NCBI RefSeq assembly: GCF_018130505.1
Contig: NZ_JAFCKH010000001.1
Location: 186,001-250,000 of the forward strand
Source: Bradyrhizobium tropiciagri
Lineage (GTDB): Bacteria; Pseudomonadota; Alphaproteobacteria; Rhizobiales; Xanthobacteraceae
Direction: 5' to 3'
Length of the DNA: 64,000 nucleotides
Shown: piece by piece, positions 25,448 to 31,506 of the stretch
Numbering within the stretch: the first letter of the stretch is position 1
Layout of the letters: every line of letters begins with the position of its first letter
Program-made: the position numbers and the translations under genes
Notes under the pieces: generated by a model
What the model was told of the DNA's origin: nothing
The model's database searches: none
What the model saw: only the letters and a program-made list of their open reading frames with translations

Positions 25448-25804
25448 TTATTTGCAGGGCCACGCCTCGGTCAGTGCCTGCATGGCCAAAACCCTAAATG
25501 GATCCTGCAAAGTCTGAGGGTTTTTAAGCATGTAGTTGACCACTACTCGGGCTGCCTGCAGCTTCGTGACGCCCTTCGGCGCACAGACTTTGTATCCAGG
25601 CGGGAGCGCCGAACCTAAAAATGTCAAGGTTGAGATCGCACCGGAGCATTCGCCGTCCCACGCGTCCCAGTTGTTGCTACGGTCAATGAAGTGCTGGCAA
25701 TGCTGGAGCATGAAATTGCCGCTCGCGAAGTCTTCTTCTGCGAGTGAGGGAACAGAGGAGACAAGCACCCAAACAGACGCTGCAAAGATCCCTTGAAAAT
25801 TCAT
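25448..25804 (-). CDS. Secreted Rap1a/Tai-like immunity-domain protein
   Basis: 118 residues with a signal peptide (IFAASVWVLVSSVPSLA). The mature part has HCQHFIDRS, WDGECSGAISTLTF, the PPGYKVCAPKGVT segment and a C-terminal EAWPC. This four-cysteine helical pattern matches the Rap1a/Tai family, whose type VI members neutralise periplasmic peptidoglycan amidase effectors. Its start overlaps the repressor stop (ATGA), so it is made in the lysogen. A role as lysogenic-conversion or exclusion factor is inferred. Confidence 0.7.
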   Translation of the reverse strand: MNFQGIFAASVWVLVSSVPSLAEEDFASGNFMLQHCQHFIDRSNNWDAWDGECSGAISTLTFLGSALPPGYKVCAPKGVTKLQAARVVVNYMLKNPQTLQDPFRVLAMQALTEAWPCK

Positions 25805-26433
25805 AGGTCCAAGACCGTTCGCTTGACCCGGCCGACGACCATCCGCTCGGCGTCTTCCTTGGTCTTTACAAAAACAGGCTCATGGGAGGGGTTCGTTGAG
25901 TATGGGGCAAAGCGCGGAGGATCCGCCCGCCAAAGCTTAAAACTGGCCTCGCCGCGCTGCGAAATGACGTAGGGCTTACCAGAAACCAGCGTTCGATCGG
26001 CCTGGTTGACCACGATCGTTGAGCCATCCGGAGATATCCGATCCATGGAATCGCCTTCTACGGTTAAGGCGAAAAAGTCGCCGCGGCCGAGATCCGCGAA
26101 GGCTAAGAGCGGCACATCCTCAACGGGAATTTGGGAGGAGGGCGCCCTTAGCTTTCCGGCAGCGACGGTATCCAGAAGCGGCACGGTTTGCATCTTGGGG
26201 GCCGCGCGCTCTTTTTTAGGCGCCGCCGAGCCCAAAACCTCTTGTACGGTCCATTCAAGAGCCTCCGCTACTAGCGGAAGCTTGGCTTGGGTAAAGCCCC
26301 GCTTTCTCTCGTCGAGCAAATCGCGGATGTAATTTCGCTCCAGGCCGGGGACGCGCTGGGCGGCCTCAACCGCGCCGAGCCCGATTTCCCGTAGCCTGCG
26401 CTCAACCCTTTGACGTAATTCATTATTCGCCAT
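25801..26433 (-). CDS. CI-type repressor with S24 peptidase domain
   Basis: 210 residues from ATG 26433; the frame upstream overlaps operators and was rejected. The N-terminal HTH region includes VEAAQRVPGLERNYIRDLL. The S24 domain has the autocleavage Ala-Gly in TVAAGKLRA, nucleophile Ser in VEGDSMDRISPDG and catalytic Lys in GEASFKLW. It should keep the prophage silent and be cleaved in the SOS response with RecA. One operator lies directly upstream of its start codon, suggesting autoregulation. Confidence 0.9.
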   Translation of the reverse strand: MANNELRQRVERRLREIGLGAVEAAQRVPGLERNYIRDLLDERKRGFTQAKLPLVAEALEWTVQEVLGSAAPKKERAAPKMQTVPLLDTVAAGKLRAPSSQIPVEDVPLLAFADLGRGDFFALTVEGDSMDRISPDGSTIVVNQADRTLVSGKPYVISQRGEASFKLWRADPPRFAPYSTNPSHEPVFVKTKEDAERMVVGRVKRTVLDL

Positions 26434-26516
26434 GGCGGATTTATCCGACTTTCCGCCACAGAAGGCGAATGGGATGTTTCCGACTTTTCTTGCTTGCAAA
26501 GTCGGAAGTTTCCGAC
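26434..26516. promoter_or_regulatory. Right operators, three repressor sites
   Basis: Sites matching GTCGGA-N4-TCCGAC: 26434-26449 (GGCGGA TTTA TCCGAC), 26469-26484 (ATGGGA TGTT TCCGAC, weaker) and 26501-26516 (GTCGGA AGTT TCCGAC, perfect), with starts 35 and 32 bases apart. They lie between the divergent repressor and the rightward gene at 26533, like OR1-3 of lambda. Confidence 0.8.
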
Positions 26517-26522
26517 TAGAAC
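26494..26522 (+). promoter_or_regulatory. Candidate rightward promoter (PR-like)
   Basis: TTGCAA (26494-26499), then TAGAAC (26517-26522) with a 17-base spacer containing the perfect operator 26501-26516, the same geometry as the leftward promoter. The boxes are imperfect and the start codon at 26533 would leave a very short leader. Confidence 0.5.
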
Positions 26523-26532
26523 AGTCGGCGCC

Positions 26533-26793
26533 ATGGAAAATGAACTCCGAACGAACCTTCTGACGTGCGCGGCGCTCTATGCGGCAAAGCGGGAAATTGG
26601 CCTTTCCACGCTCGGCCGTCTAGCTGCTGGCGATTGGCGGTTCTTCACCAATCTTCCAAAGGACGACAAGACCTTCACGGCACGCAAATACGATGAGGTC
26701 TTGCATTGGTTTTCTGCGAACTGGCCGTCCGGGTCGGATTGGCCAGCTGACATCGATCGCCCCCGCGTTTCGGAACAACAGGGGGTCGCGTGA
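26533..26793 (+). CDS. Small phage regulator-position protein (Cro position)
   Basis: 86 residues, first gene right of the operators. Contains LYAAKREIGLSTLGRLAAGD, which could be a helix-turn-helix, then FTARKYDEVLHWFSANWP. Position opposite the repressor suggests a Cro/Cox-like regulator, but the fold is not certain. No Shine-Dalgarno is visible; with the proposed promoter it would be nearly leaderless. Confidence 0.6.
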   Translation: MENELRTNLLTCAALYAAKREIGLSTLGRLAAGDWRFFTNLPKDDKTFTARKYDEVLHWFSANWPSGSDWPADIDRPRVSEQQGVA

Positions 26794-26798
26794 TGCGT

Positions 26799-27101
26799 TC
26801 AATTCGCTTTGCCTTCCGGATTTTCGACAGGCGCAAGCGCGAGCAGCCCGTTCTGAAGAGACGAAATCAAGCTCTGAGCGCCCTGAACTGTGGTTCTAAG
26901 GACAGCTACGGTGCGGGCCTGCAGAATTACGCCTCCCTCAGCGCCGGGTGCTGCGGTTACGGCGACCAGGGTAGCGCCAATCATGCCTTGGGGTGTTTGT
27001 CCAGCGGGAACGGTATCGAAGAATATAATCGGGGCGCTATCGCCGCCGGATACTTCAACGATCTCGCCGGCAATGGTCATCGCGGGCTTAACGTTAGCCA
27101 T
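26799..27101 (-). CDS. Phage protein of unknown function
   Basis: 100 residues from ATG 27101, with a purine-rich AGGGAGCAGAG upstream. Ala/Gly/Val-rich, beta-like (AGEIVEVSGGDSAPIIFFDT; GGVILQARTVAVLRTTVQ). It reads against the rightward gene just beyond. The + strand frame over the same bases has shadow-like composition. No family recognised. Confidence 0.5.
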   Translation of the reverse strand: MANVKPAMTIAGEIVEVSGGDSAPIIFFDTVPAGQTPQGMIGATLVAVTAAPGAEGGVILQARTVAVLRTTVQGAQSLISSLQNGLLALAPVENPEGKAN

Positions 27102-27208
27102 GATCTCTGCTCCCTGAAAAGCGCCGCAGCCCAACAGCCTATGGTTGCGCGGCAATCGGGCCGATTTCTTCGTTCTTGCCGAGCTTTTGTCAATGCCTGG
27201 AGGGCCAC

Positions 27209-27487
27209 ATGACCCGTCACTTCGGGATTCAGACCGCGAGAGCGGGCCTCACTGGGGGCACTGGGGAGCGCCCGCTCTCGCGTCACGGCGCACGCAATAC
27301 TGGCGCCGAACTACTTCCTCCGCTTCCCGCGGAATCCCTCAAGCCCTTTAGCCGTCCGCTCGAACGCCTCGATGGATCGGAGACGGTGAAGGACATAATC
27401 GCGCTGAGCCTCGCGTTTCTCTTCTTGTGCTCTGTCGGCGTCGGGTTCGCCGTCGCGCTGTTCATCTGCTTTTTCGTTCAGACGTAG
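27209..27487 (+). CDS. Possible tail-anchored membrane protein
   Basis: 92 residues; the ATG has a good GGAGGG 5 bases upstream, and the C terminus is one strong hydrophobic helix (DIIALSLAFLFLCSVGVGFA). It overlaps an antisense frame (27311-27589) that is also plausible; probably only one is real. GC at third codon positions slightly favours this one; context does not decide. Confidence 0.35.
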   Translation: MTRHFGIQTARAGLTGGTGERPLSRHGARNTGAELLPPLPAESLKPFSRPLERLDGSETVKDIIALSLAFLFLCSVGVGFAVALFICFFVQT

Positions 27488-27589
27488 GATCGCTTGATTG
27501 TTCCTGAGCCTGTTCAGGATCACCAGTGCCGCCAAGCCAATCGGTGACCAAGTTTCAGGCTCATTATCGTTGTCGTGATGCGTACCCAT
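27311..27589 (-). CDS. Possible charged helical protein (alternative to the overlapping + frame)
   Basis: 92 residues from ATG 27589: acidic start (GTHHDNDNEPETW), a helix with NRLRNNQAILRLNEKADEQR, and a basic end. It would form a leftward pair with the gene at 27101 and be divergent from 27651. No clear ribosome-binding site. Competes with the + strand frame at 27209-27487. Confidence 0.35.
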   Translation of the reverse strand: MGTHHDNDNEPETWSPIGLAALVILNRLRNNQAILRLNEKADEQRDGEPDADRAQEEKREAQRDYVLHRLRSIEAFERTAKGLEGFRGKRRK

Positions 27590-27650
27590 GCCGATCAACA
27601 AACAGCATGGGATTGTCCAAGTGAGAGCAAAAAATGTCCGGAGATCGAAA

Positions 27651-28007
27651 GTGATCACCTCGGCCGCAATCACCAGCATGACGCGGGACCGCGCACATGC
27701 CCTTGTCGAGAGAGCCGAGCGAAAGACCGGATCGCGCATGGCGGCCTACAAGGCTGTCGCCGCCGCAGTTGGCGCGTCTCCTGGATGGCTCCGCAAACTG
27801 ATCAAGGGATACGAGGCGAAAGAACCTCGCGCGACAATCTACGAAAATATCAGGGCGCAATACGAGGCATTGTGCAGCCGCGTCGAACAGGAAAACGAAC
27901 TCGATGAGGCGCGCCTTCGCCTTCTGATGGGAAATGCGCATGAGGTTATTGAAAGCAATCGGCAAGAAGCTGGTCGTCAAGATCAGGCTGGCATGGGTGA
28001 GGATTAG
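27651..28007 (+). CDS. Phage protein with possible DNA-binding helix
   Basis: 118 residues from GTG 27651, chosen for GGAG 7 bases upstream; ATG 27678 and ATG 27588 are in-frame alternatives. Helical: RDRAHALVERAERKTGSR, then AAYKAVAAAVGASPGWLRKL, which looks like a helix-turn-helix, and a long acidic helix. First gene of the rightward replication operon. Confidence 0.65.
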   Translation: MITSAAITSMTRDRAHALVERAERKTGSRMAAYKAVAAAVGASPGWLRKLIKGYEAKEPRATIYENIRAQYEALCSRVEQENELDEARLRLLMGNAHEVIESNRQEAGRQDQAGMGED

Positions 28008-28009
28008 AA

Positions 28010-28225
28010 ATGCTGGAGGACGCACTCCTGATTGAGCTGAGAAGGCAGCAACGTGGCAATCCCGAGGATTGCAAGATCCTGGTCCTTTGGAGAGAGGGCT
28101 TCGACACGTTCGACATCGCTGAGATGCTTGGCGTCCCTGAGCATCAGATCGCGAACCGGCTTATCCACATTCGTTCACATCCCAAATCCACGGATAGTCA
28201 GAAAACTCGTTTGGTGTATTCATGA
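28010..28225 (+). CDS. Small HTH protein
   Basis: 71 residues. GFDTFDIAEMLGVPEHQIAN followed by RLIHIR forms a sigma-70 region 4/LuxR-like helix-turn-helix. Starts two bases after the previous stop; ends overlapping the next start (ATGA). Likely a phage transcription regulator. Confidence 0.7.
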   Translation: MLEDALLIELRRQQRGNPEDCKILVLWREGFDTFDIAEMLGVPEHQIANRLIHIRSHPKSTDSQKTRLVYS

Positions 28226-28443
28226 AGCGTCGCGAGATGAAAGGGATCCCGCGCATCGTTCAGGGTATCCGCTTTGGCAGTGTTGATGACGGACCATTCG
28301 CGCCGTTGCATCGCCGGATTGGCATTGAGACGAAGGTCCATCAGCAAGCCATCCTTTGTCATCCTTACGAGCGTTGGAGCGGGCGCACAAACATGAATGC
28401 TCACTGGTACCGCATGCCGATCACGCTGCCAAAGGTGGGATGA
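28222..28443 (+). CDS. Small phage protein, unknown function
   Basis: 73 residues, basic, with no recognised motif (KGIPRIVQGIRFGSVDDGPF). Supported by four-base overlaps on both sides in a tight rightward operon. A reverse-strand frame over the same bases was judged a shadow. Confidence 0.5.
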   Translation: MKRREMKGIPRIVQGIRFGSVDDGPFAPLHRRIGIETKVHQQAILCHPYERWSGRTNMNAHWYRMPITLPKVG

Positions 28444-28586
28444 TGAAGACTATCGCAAAGCAGTATTTCGAAACGCTTGCGAAGATTCAAAGCGCAAAGC
28501 CGCGATCGCGCCGTAAGATCGTCCTGACCCATCGCTTGGTCAATCTGATGACGCGCCAGCTCCGCAAGGAGAACAGAACGTCGTGA
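28440..28586 (+). CDS. Small basic phage protein
   Basis: 48 residues from ATG 28440 (a second ATG follows at once). Basic: SAKPRSRRKIVLTHRLVNLM. Overlaps both neighbours by four bases. No family recognised; the charge suggests nucleic-acid contact. Confidence 0.5.
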   Translation: MMKTIAKQYFETLAKIQSAKPRSRRKIVLTHRLVNLMTRQLRKENRTS

Positions 28587-28786
28587 CCACGATCCGTAGG
28601 AGCATCCCGACCGAAGGCATGCCGGCTTGGTGGGATCTCGGCTGGATGTACGTCATGCCTGATTTCGACACGCCGAACCATTCGATCGTCGAGTGGCGAG
28701 GCAATTCCGCTCCAGTAGAGCCAAACCGCGTTCCTGCAGCATCACCAACCGAGGGCGCGCATGAGCGAACCGAATATCGGACATAA
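28583..28786 (+). CDS. Small phage protein, unknown function
   Basis: 67 residues from GTG 28583, which overlaps the previous stop. Tryptophan-rich middle ([16 protein letters not shown]) and a polar tail. The C-terminal 26 bases overlap the GapR-like gene. Confidence 0.5.
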   Translation: MTTIRRSIPTEGMPAWWDLGWMYVMPDFDTPNHSIVEWRGNSAPVEPNRVPAASPTEGAHERTEYRT

Positions 28787-29033
28787 CAGTGAGGCCGCGG
28801 CGCGGTTCTCCAAGGAACAGTTGAAAACCATCATCGAGCGCATTGAGCGGCTTGAGGAGGAGAAGAAGACGATCTCCGATGACATTCGGGACGTCTACAC
28901 CGAAAGCAAGGGAAACGGCTTCGACGTCAAGGCACTGCGCACCATAATTCGGCTGCGCAAGCAGGACGCGAACGAACGCGAGCAGCAGGAAGCCGTTCTG
29001 GATACCTACATGCACGCCTTGGGGATGCTGTGA
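28761..29033 (+). CDS. GapR-like (DUF2312) DNA-binding protein
   Basis: 90 residues. [20 protein letters not shown] and [19 protein letters not shown] are the core of the GapR/DUF2312 family, which in Caulobacter binds overtwisted AT-rich DNA ahead of moving polymerases and helps topoisomerases. A phage copy next to replication genes may aid phage DNA replication. Full length for the family. Confidence 0.88.
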   Translation: MSEPNIGHNSEAAARFSKEQLKTIIERIERLEEEKKTISDDIRDVYTESKGNGFDVKALRTIIRLRKQDANEREQQEAVLDTYMHALGML

Positions 29034-29794
29034 ACCACTGGTGGCGGGCATATAACGAAGCGGTGAACGATCCGAAGCTGCAGCTCATCTCGGATTCGCT
29101 GTTCCGTGCGTGGTTCAATCTCATGTGCATTGCCTCGGCGCACGATGGCATCCTGCCTCCGCTGAAGGACATTGCGTTCACCTTGAGGATCGCGCCGACC
29201 AAGGCCGCCCAGGTTCTTGCGCAGTTGCATGGCGCTGGTCTGCTCGACAAGACTGAAACGGGTTTCACGCCTCACAATTGGAACGGCCGGCAATACAAGT
29301 CGGACGTTTCAACTCCGCGAGTGAAACGTTTCAGGCAACGCAAAGGAACCGTTTCATCCGGCGTTTCAGAAACGCCCCCAGATACAGAGACAGAAACAGA
29401 TGTTTCCGAAGCAAGAGCTTCGGGCGCTTCAGCGCCGGACGATCCGCGAATGAGGTTGTTCCGCGATGGGCTCGCCAAGCTGTCATCGATGACCGGCAAG
29501 GGGCCAGATGCTTGCCGCTCCTTCGTCGGCAAGTGCCTGAAAGCGGCCGGCGACGACGCAATCACAGTCCTTGGATTGATCGAGGAAGCCGAACGAAATC
29601 GAGTTGTTGACCCCTCTGCCTGGATAGCTGCGCGGCTGAAAGGAGCCGAAAATGGACGACCGAAGAACGGGATCACTGAAGCCGCTAAGGATCTCCGCGA
29701 ACGACTTGCCAGCTTCGATGGCCCGCCAAGAGGCGCTGACGAGCTACGCAGCGGAGAGGGCGGAACTCCTGTTCGGCTGCTATCGCACGGGTGA
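29030..29794 (+). CDS. Phage replication initiation-type protein (winged helix)
   Basis: 254 residues from GTG 29030, overlapping the previous stop. The N-terminal 85 residues form a winged-helix region ([34 protein letters not shown]), a Ser/Thr-rich linker follows, and the C-terminal part is a compact helical domain ([20 protein letters not shown]). The layout resembles lambda O-like or DnaD-like replication proteins. Exact family unproven. Confidence 0.6.
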   Translation: MNHWWRAYNEAVNDPKLQLISDSLFRAWFNLMCIASAHDGILPPLKDIAFTLRIAPTKAAQVLAQLHGAGLLDKTETGFTPHNWNGRQYKSDVSTPRVKRFRQRKGTVSSGVSETPPDTETETDVSEARASGASAPDDPRMRLFRDGLAKLSSMTGKGPDACRSFVGKCLKAAGDDAITVLGLIEEAERNRVVDPSAWIAARLKGAENGRPKNGITEAAKDLRERLASFDGPPRGADELRSGEGGTPVRLLSHG

Positions 29795-30299
29795 CGCCAA
29801 CGATCCGAAGGTCTACGTCGCTGCGGTGACGGCGGTCCTCGCTCGCTATCCGGAGCAGGTGATCACCGAGGTGACCCATCCCGTGACGGGCTTGCCTTCC
29901 AACGGCAAGGGCTGGCTTCCTACCGTCAAAGAGGTCTCCGACGCTTGTGCGCGGGCTCATGAACCCATCATCCAAGGTGAGCTGCGGCTGAAGCGCATCA
30001 AGGAGCAGATGGAAGCCCGCGAGCGCATGGACCGCGGCGAGAAGCCAACGCTCGAACAGTTGAAAGCCCGTTTCGGGGAGAATTGGGGCCTCGATAAGGT
30101 GCAGCCTGAGAAGACGCAGGACGAAAAGCGGGAGGAAAACCGCGCCGCAATGGATCGGGAACAAGCGCGCGTAAGAGCCGAATACAACGAGGCGGGCGCG
30201 CCCGCGCCGGCATCGAAGTTGGCTTTGAGCATCGAAGCGCGGCGCCTCATTGCTCAGCAGGACGAATTGCGACAGGCGGCGAAGCAGGCAGCGGAGTAG
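29718..30299 (+). CDS. Phage protein, replication-region, helical
   Basis: 193 residues from ATG 29718; an ATG at 29652 is in frame but increases the overlap with the preceding gene from about 80 to 143 bases. Contains [20 protein letters not shown] followed by VTAVLARYPE, a pattern shared by phage proteins of the lambda P/helicase-loader position, then a long charged coiled coil (RLKRIKEQMEARERMDRGEK). A loader role is a guess from position. Confidence 0.6.
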   Translation: MARQEALTSYAAERAELLFGCYRTGDANDPKVYVAAVTAVLARYPEQVITEVTHPVTGLPSNGKGWLPTVKEVSDACARAHEPIIQGELRLKRIKEQMEARERMDRGEKPTLEQLKARFGENWGLDKVQPEKTQDEKREENRAAMDREQARVRAEYNEAGAPAPASKLALSIEARRLIAQQDELRQAAKQAAE

Positions 30300-30302
30300 G
30301 AA

Positions 30303-30914
30303 ATGAACGGGGCAGTTTACGAAATCGGCCAGGTTGTCGGCTTTGTGGATTTGATCGAGGATCAGCGAGAGGAATTCCCGATTAGTCCGACTTCGCGGTG
30401 GTATTGCGCGGTCACAAACCCGAATTGCCAGGCGCGTGCGGCGCTAGGGCTTCATGAGATCGGCTATCGCACCTTCTACCCGAAGGTCAGGCGCTGGGTA
30501 ACCCACGCCCGCGTCAAGCAGGCGAAGGATAAGCCGCTGCTCGGCCGGTACATCTTCGTTGAGATCGATCCGAAGAACGATCAGCAGTCTTTCTACGCAG
30601 TACGCGCGGTCAACGGCATCGAAGCCATTCTGTCGTCATGGCAGCAGACCGCCCGCGGCATGAGCATCCAGCCGGCGCCGTTCTCGTCGGAATGGATCGC
30701 CAGCATGCGCATCCGTCAGATGGCCGGCGAATGGGATGAGACCAAGGGAACCGTCCCCATCGGCGCCCGCATCAAGCTGATGGAGGGCGAGTTCGCCGAT
30801 CGGCTGGCAACGGTCACGGCCAAGGAAGGCCGCACCGAGAAGACCATCGTGTTCAAGCTGCATGGCGAGAACCAGTATGGCAAGCTGCACGTCAGCAACG
30901 TGAGGGCGGCATGA
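30303..30914 (+). CDS. NusG-like transcription antitermination protein
   Basis: 203 residues. The N-terminal NGN domain is visible as RWYCAVTNPNCQARAALGLH, RTFYPKVRRWVTHARVKQ and PLLGRYIFVEIDPKN; the C-terminal KOW-type segment is VPIGARIKLMEGEFADRLAT. Specialised NusG paralogs (RfaH type) bind elongating polymerase and suppress termination. Placed before the late genes, it is a good candidate for the late-gene antiterminator. That function is inferred. Confidence 0.82.
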   Translation: MNGAVYEIGQVVGFVDLIEDQREEFPISPTSRWYCAVTNPNCQARAALGLHEIGYRTFYPKVRRWVTHARVKQAKDKPLLGRYIFVEIDPKNDQQSFYAVRAVNGIEAILSSWQQTARGMSIQPAPFSSEWIASMRIRQMAGEWDETKGTVPIGARIKLMEGEFADRLATVTAKEGRTEKTIVFKLHGENQYGKLHVSNVRAA

Positions 30915-31105
30915 ACGAGGCTGATATCCGCAATCGAACACTGATCGAAGCGATGCGCCGCATCACAGCCCTTGAGGGCAACGAGAAATACAAGCAGGCT
31001 TGGAAGCGATCAATTCAAGTTCTCGCCGACATGCTCGTTGATATTCCCAAAGAGGTACCAGACAAGCGCGAACAAATCAGCGAATTATCATCTCGGCCGG
31101 TTTGA
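30911..31105 (+). CDS. Small phage protein
   Basis: 64 residues, helical (NRTLIEAMRRITALEGNEKY). Overlaps the NusG-like gene by four bases. No family recognised. Confidence 0.55.
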   Translation: MNEADIRNRTLIEAMRRITALEGNEKYKQAWKRSIQVLADMLVDIPKEVPDKREQISELSSRPV

Positions 31106-31167
31106 AGTTTCACCCGCCGGGCGGCTTGTGTCCGCTTGAATCTCAATCAAGCCTTTCAAGATATCAA

Positions 31168-31506
31168 ATGGGTCATGGTGGACGACGAGCAGGCGCCGGT
31201 CGCAAGAAGGGCGCCGCGACGAAAAAGACGAGAGAGGCAGCCGATCTGATCCTCGCCTCTGGCACCACGCCGCTCGGCTACTTCCAGGGGCTTCTTGAGG
31301 GAACGATGGCCTTCGATGAGGTCAAATTCGAGGCCGCGAAGGCTGCGGCGCCCTACGTGCATGCGCGGCTCGCCGCGGTCGAGCATTCGGGCAGTATCGG
31401 TGTGAAGAATGCCAGCGAAGTAACCGACGATGAACTTGCGAATATCGCCGCAGGAAGCAGCGAAGGAACTTCTGAGGCGCCGGTCGATAAGACGCAGCTT
31501 AACTAG
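31168..31506 (+). CDS. terS: Terminase small subunit-like protein
   Basis: 112 residues from ATG 31168 (the frame is open from 31102). Opens GHGGRRAGAGRKKGAATKKT, a basic DNA-contacting arm typical of phage proteins just before terL, followed by helices (ADLILASGTTPLGYFQGLLE). Position and N-terminal pattern suggest the DNA-recognition subunit. Its end overlaps the terL start by 77 bases in another frame. Confidence 0.65.
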   Translation: MGHGGRRAGAGRKKGAATKKTREAADLILASGTTPLGYFQGLLEGTMAFDEVKFEAAKAAAPYVHARLAAVEHSGSIGVKNASEVTDDELANIAAGSSEGTSEAPVDKTQLN

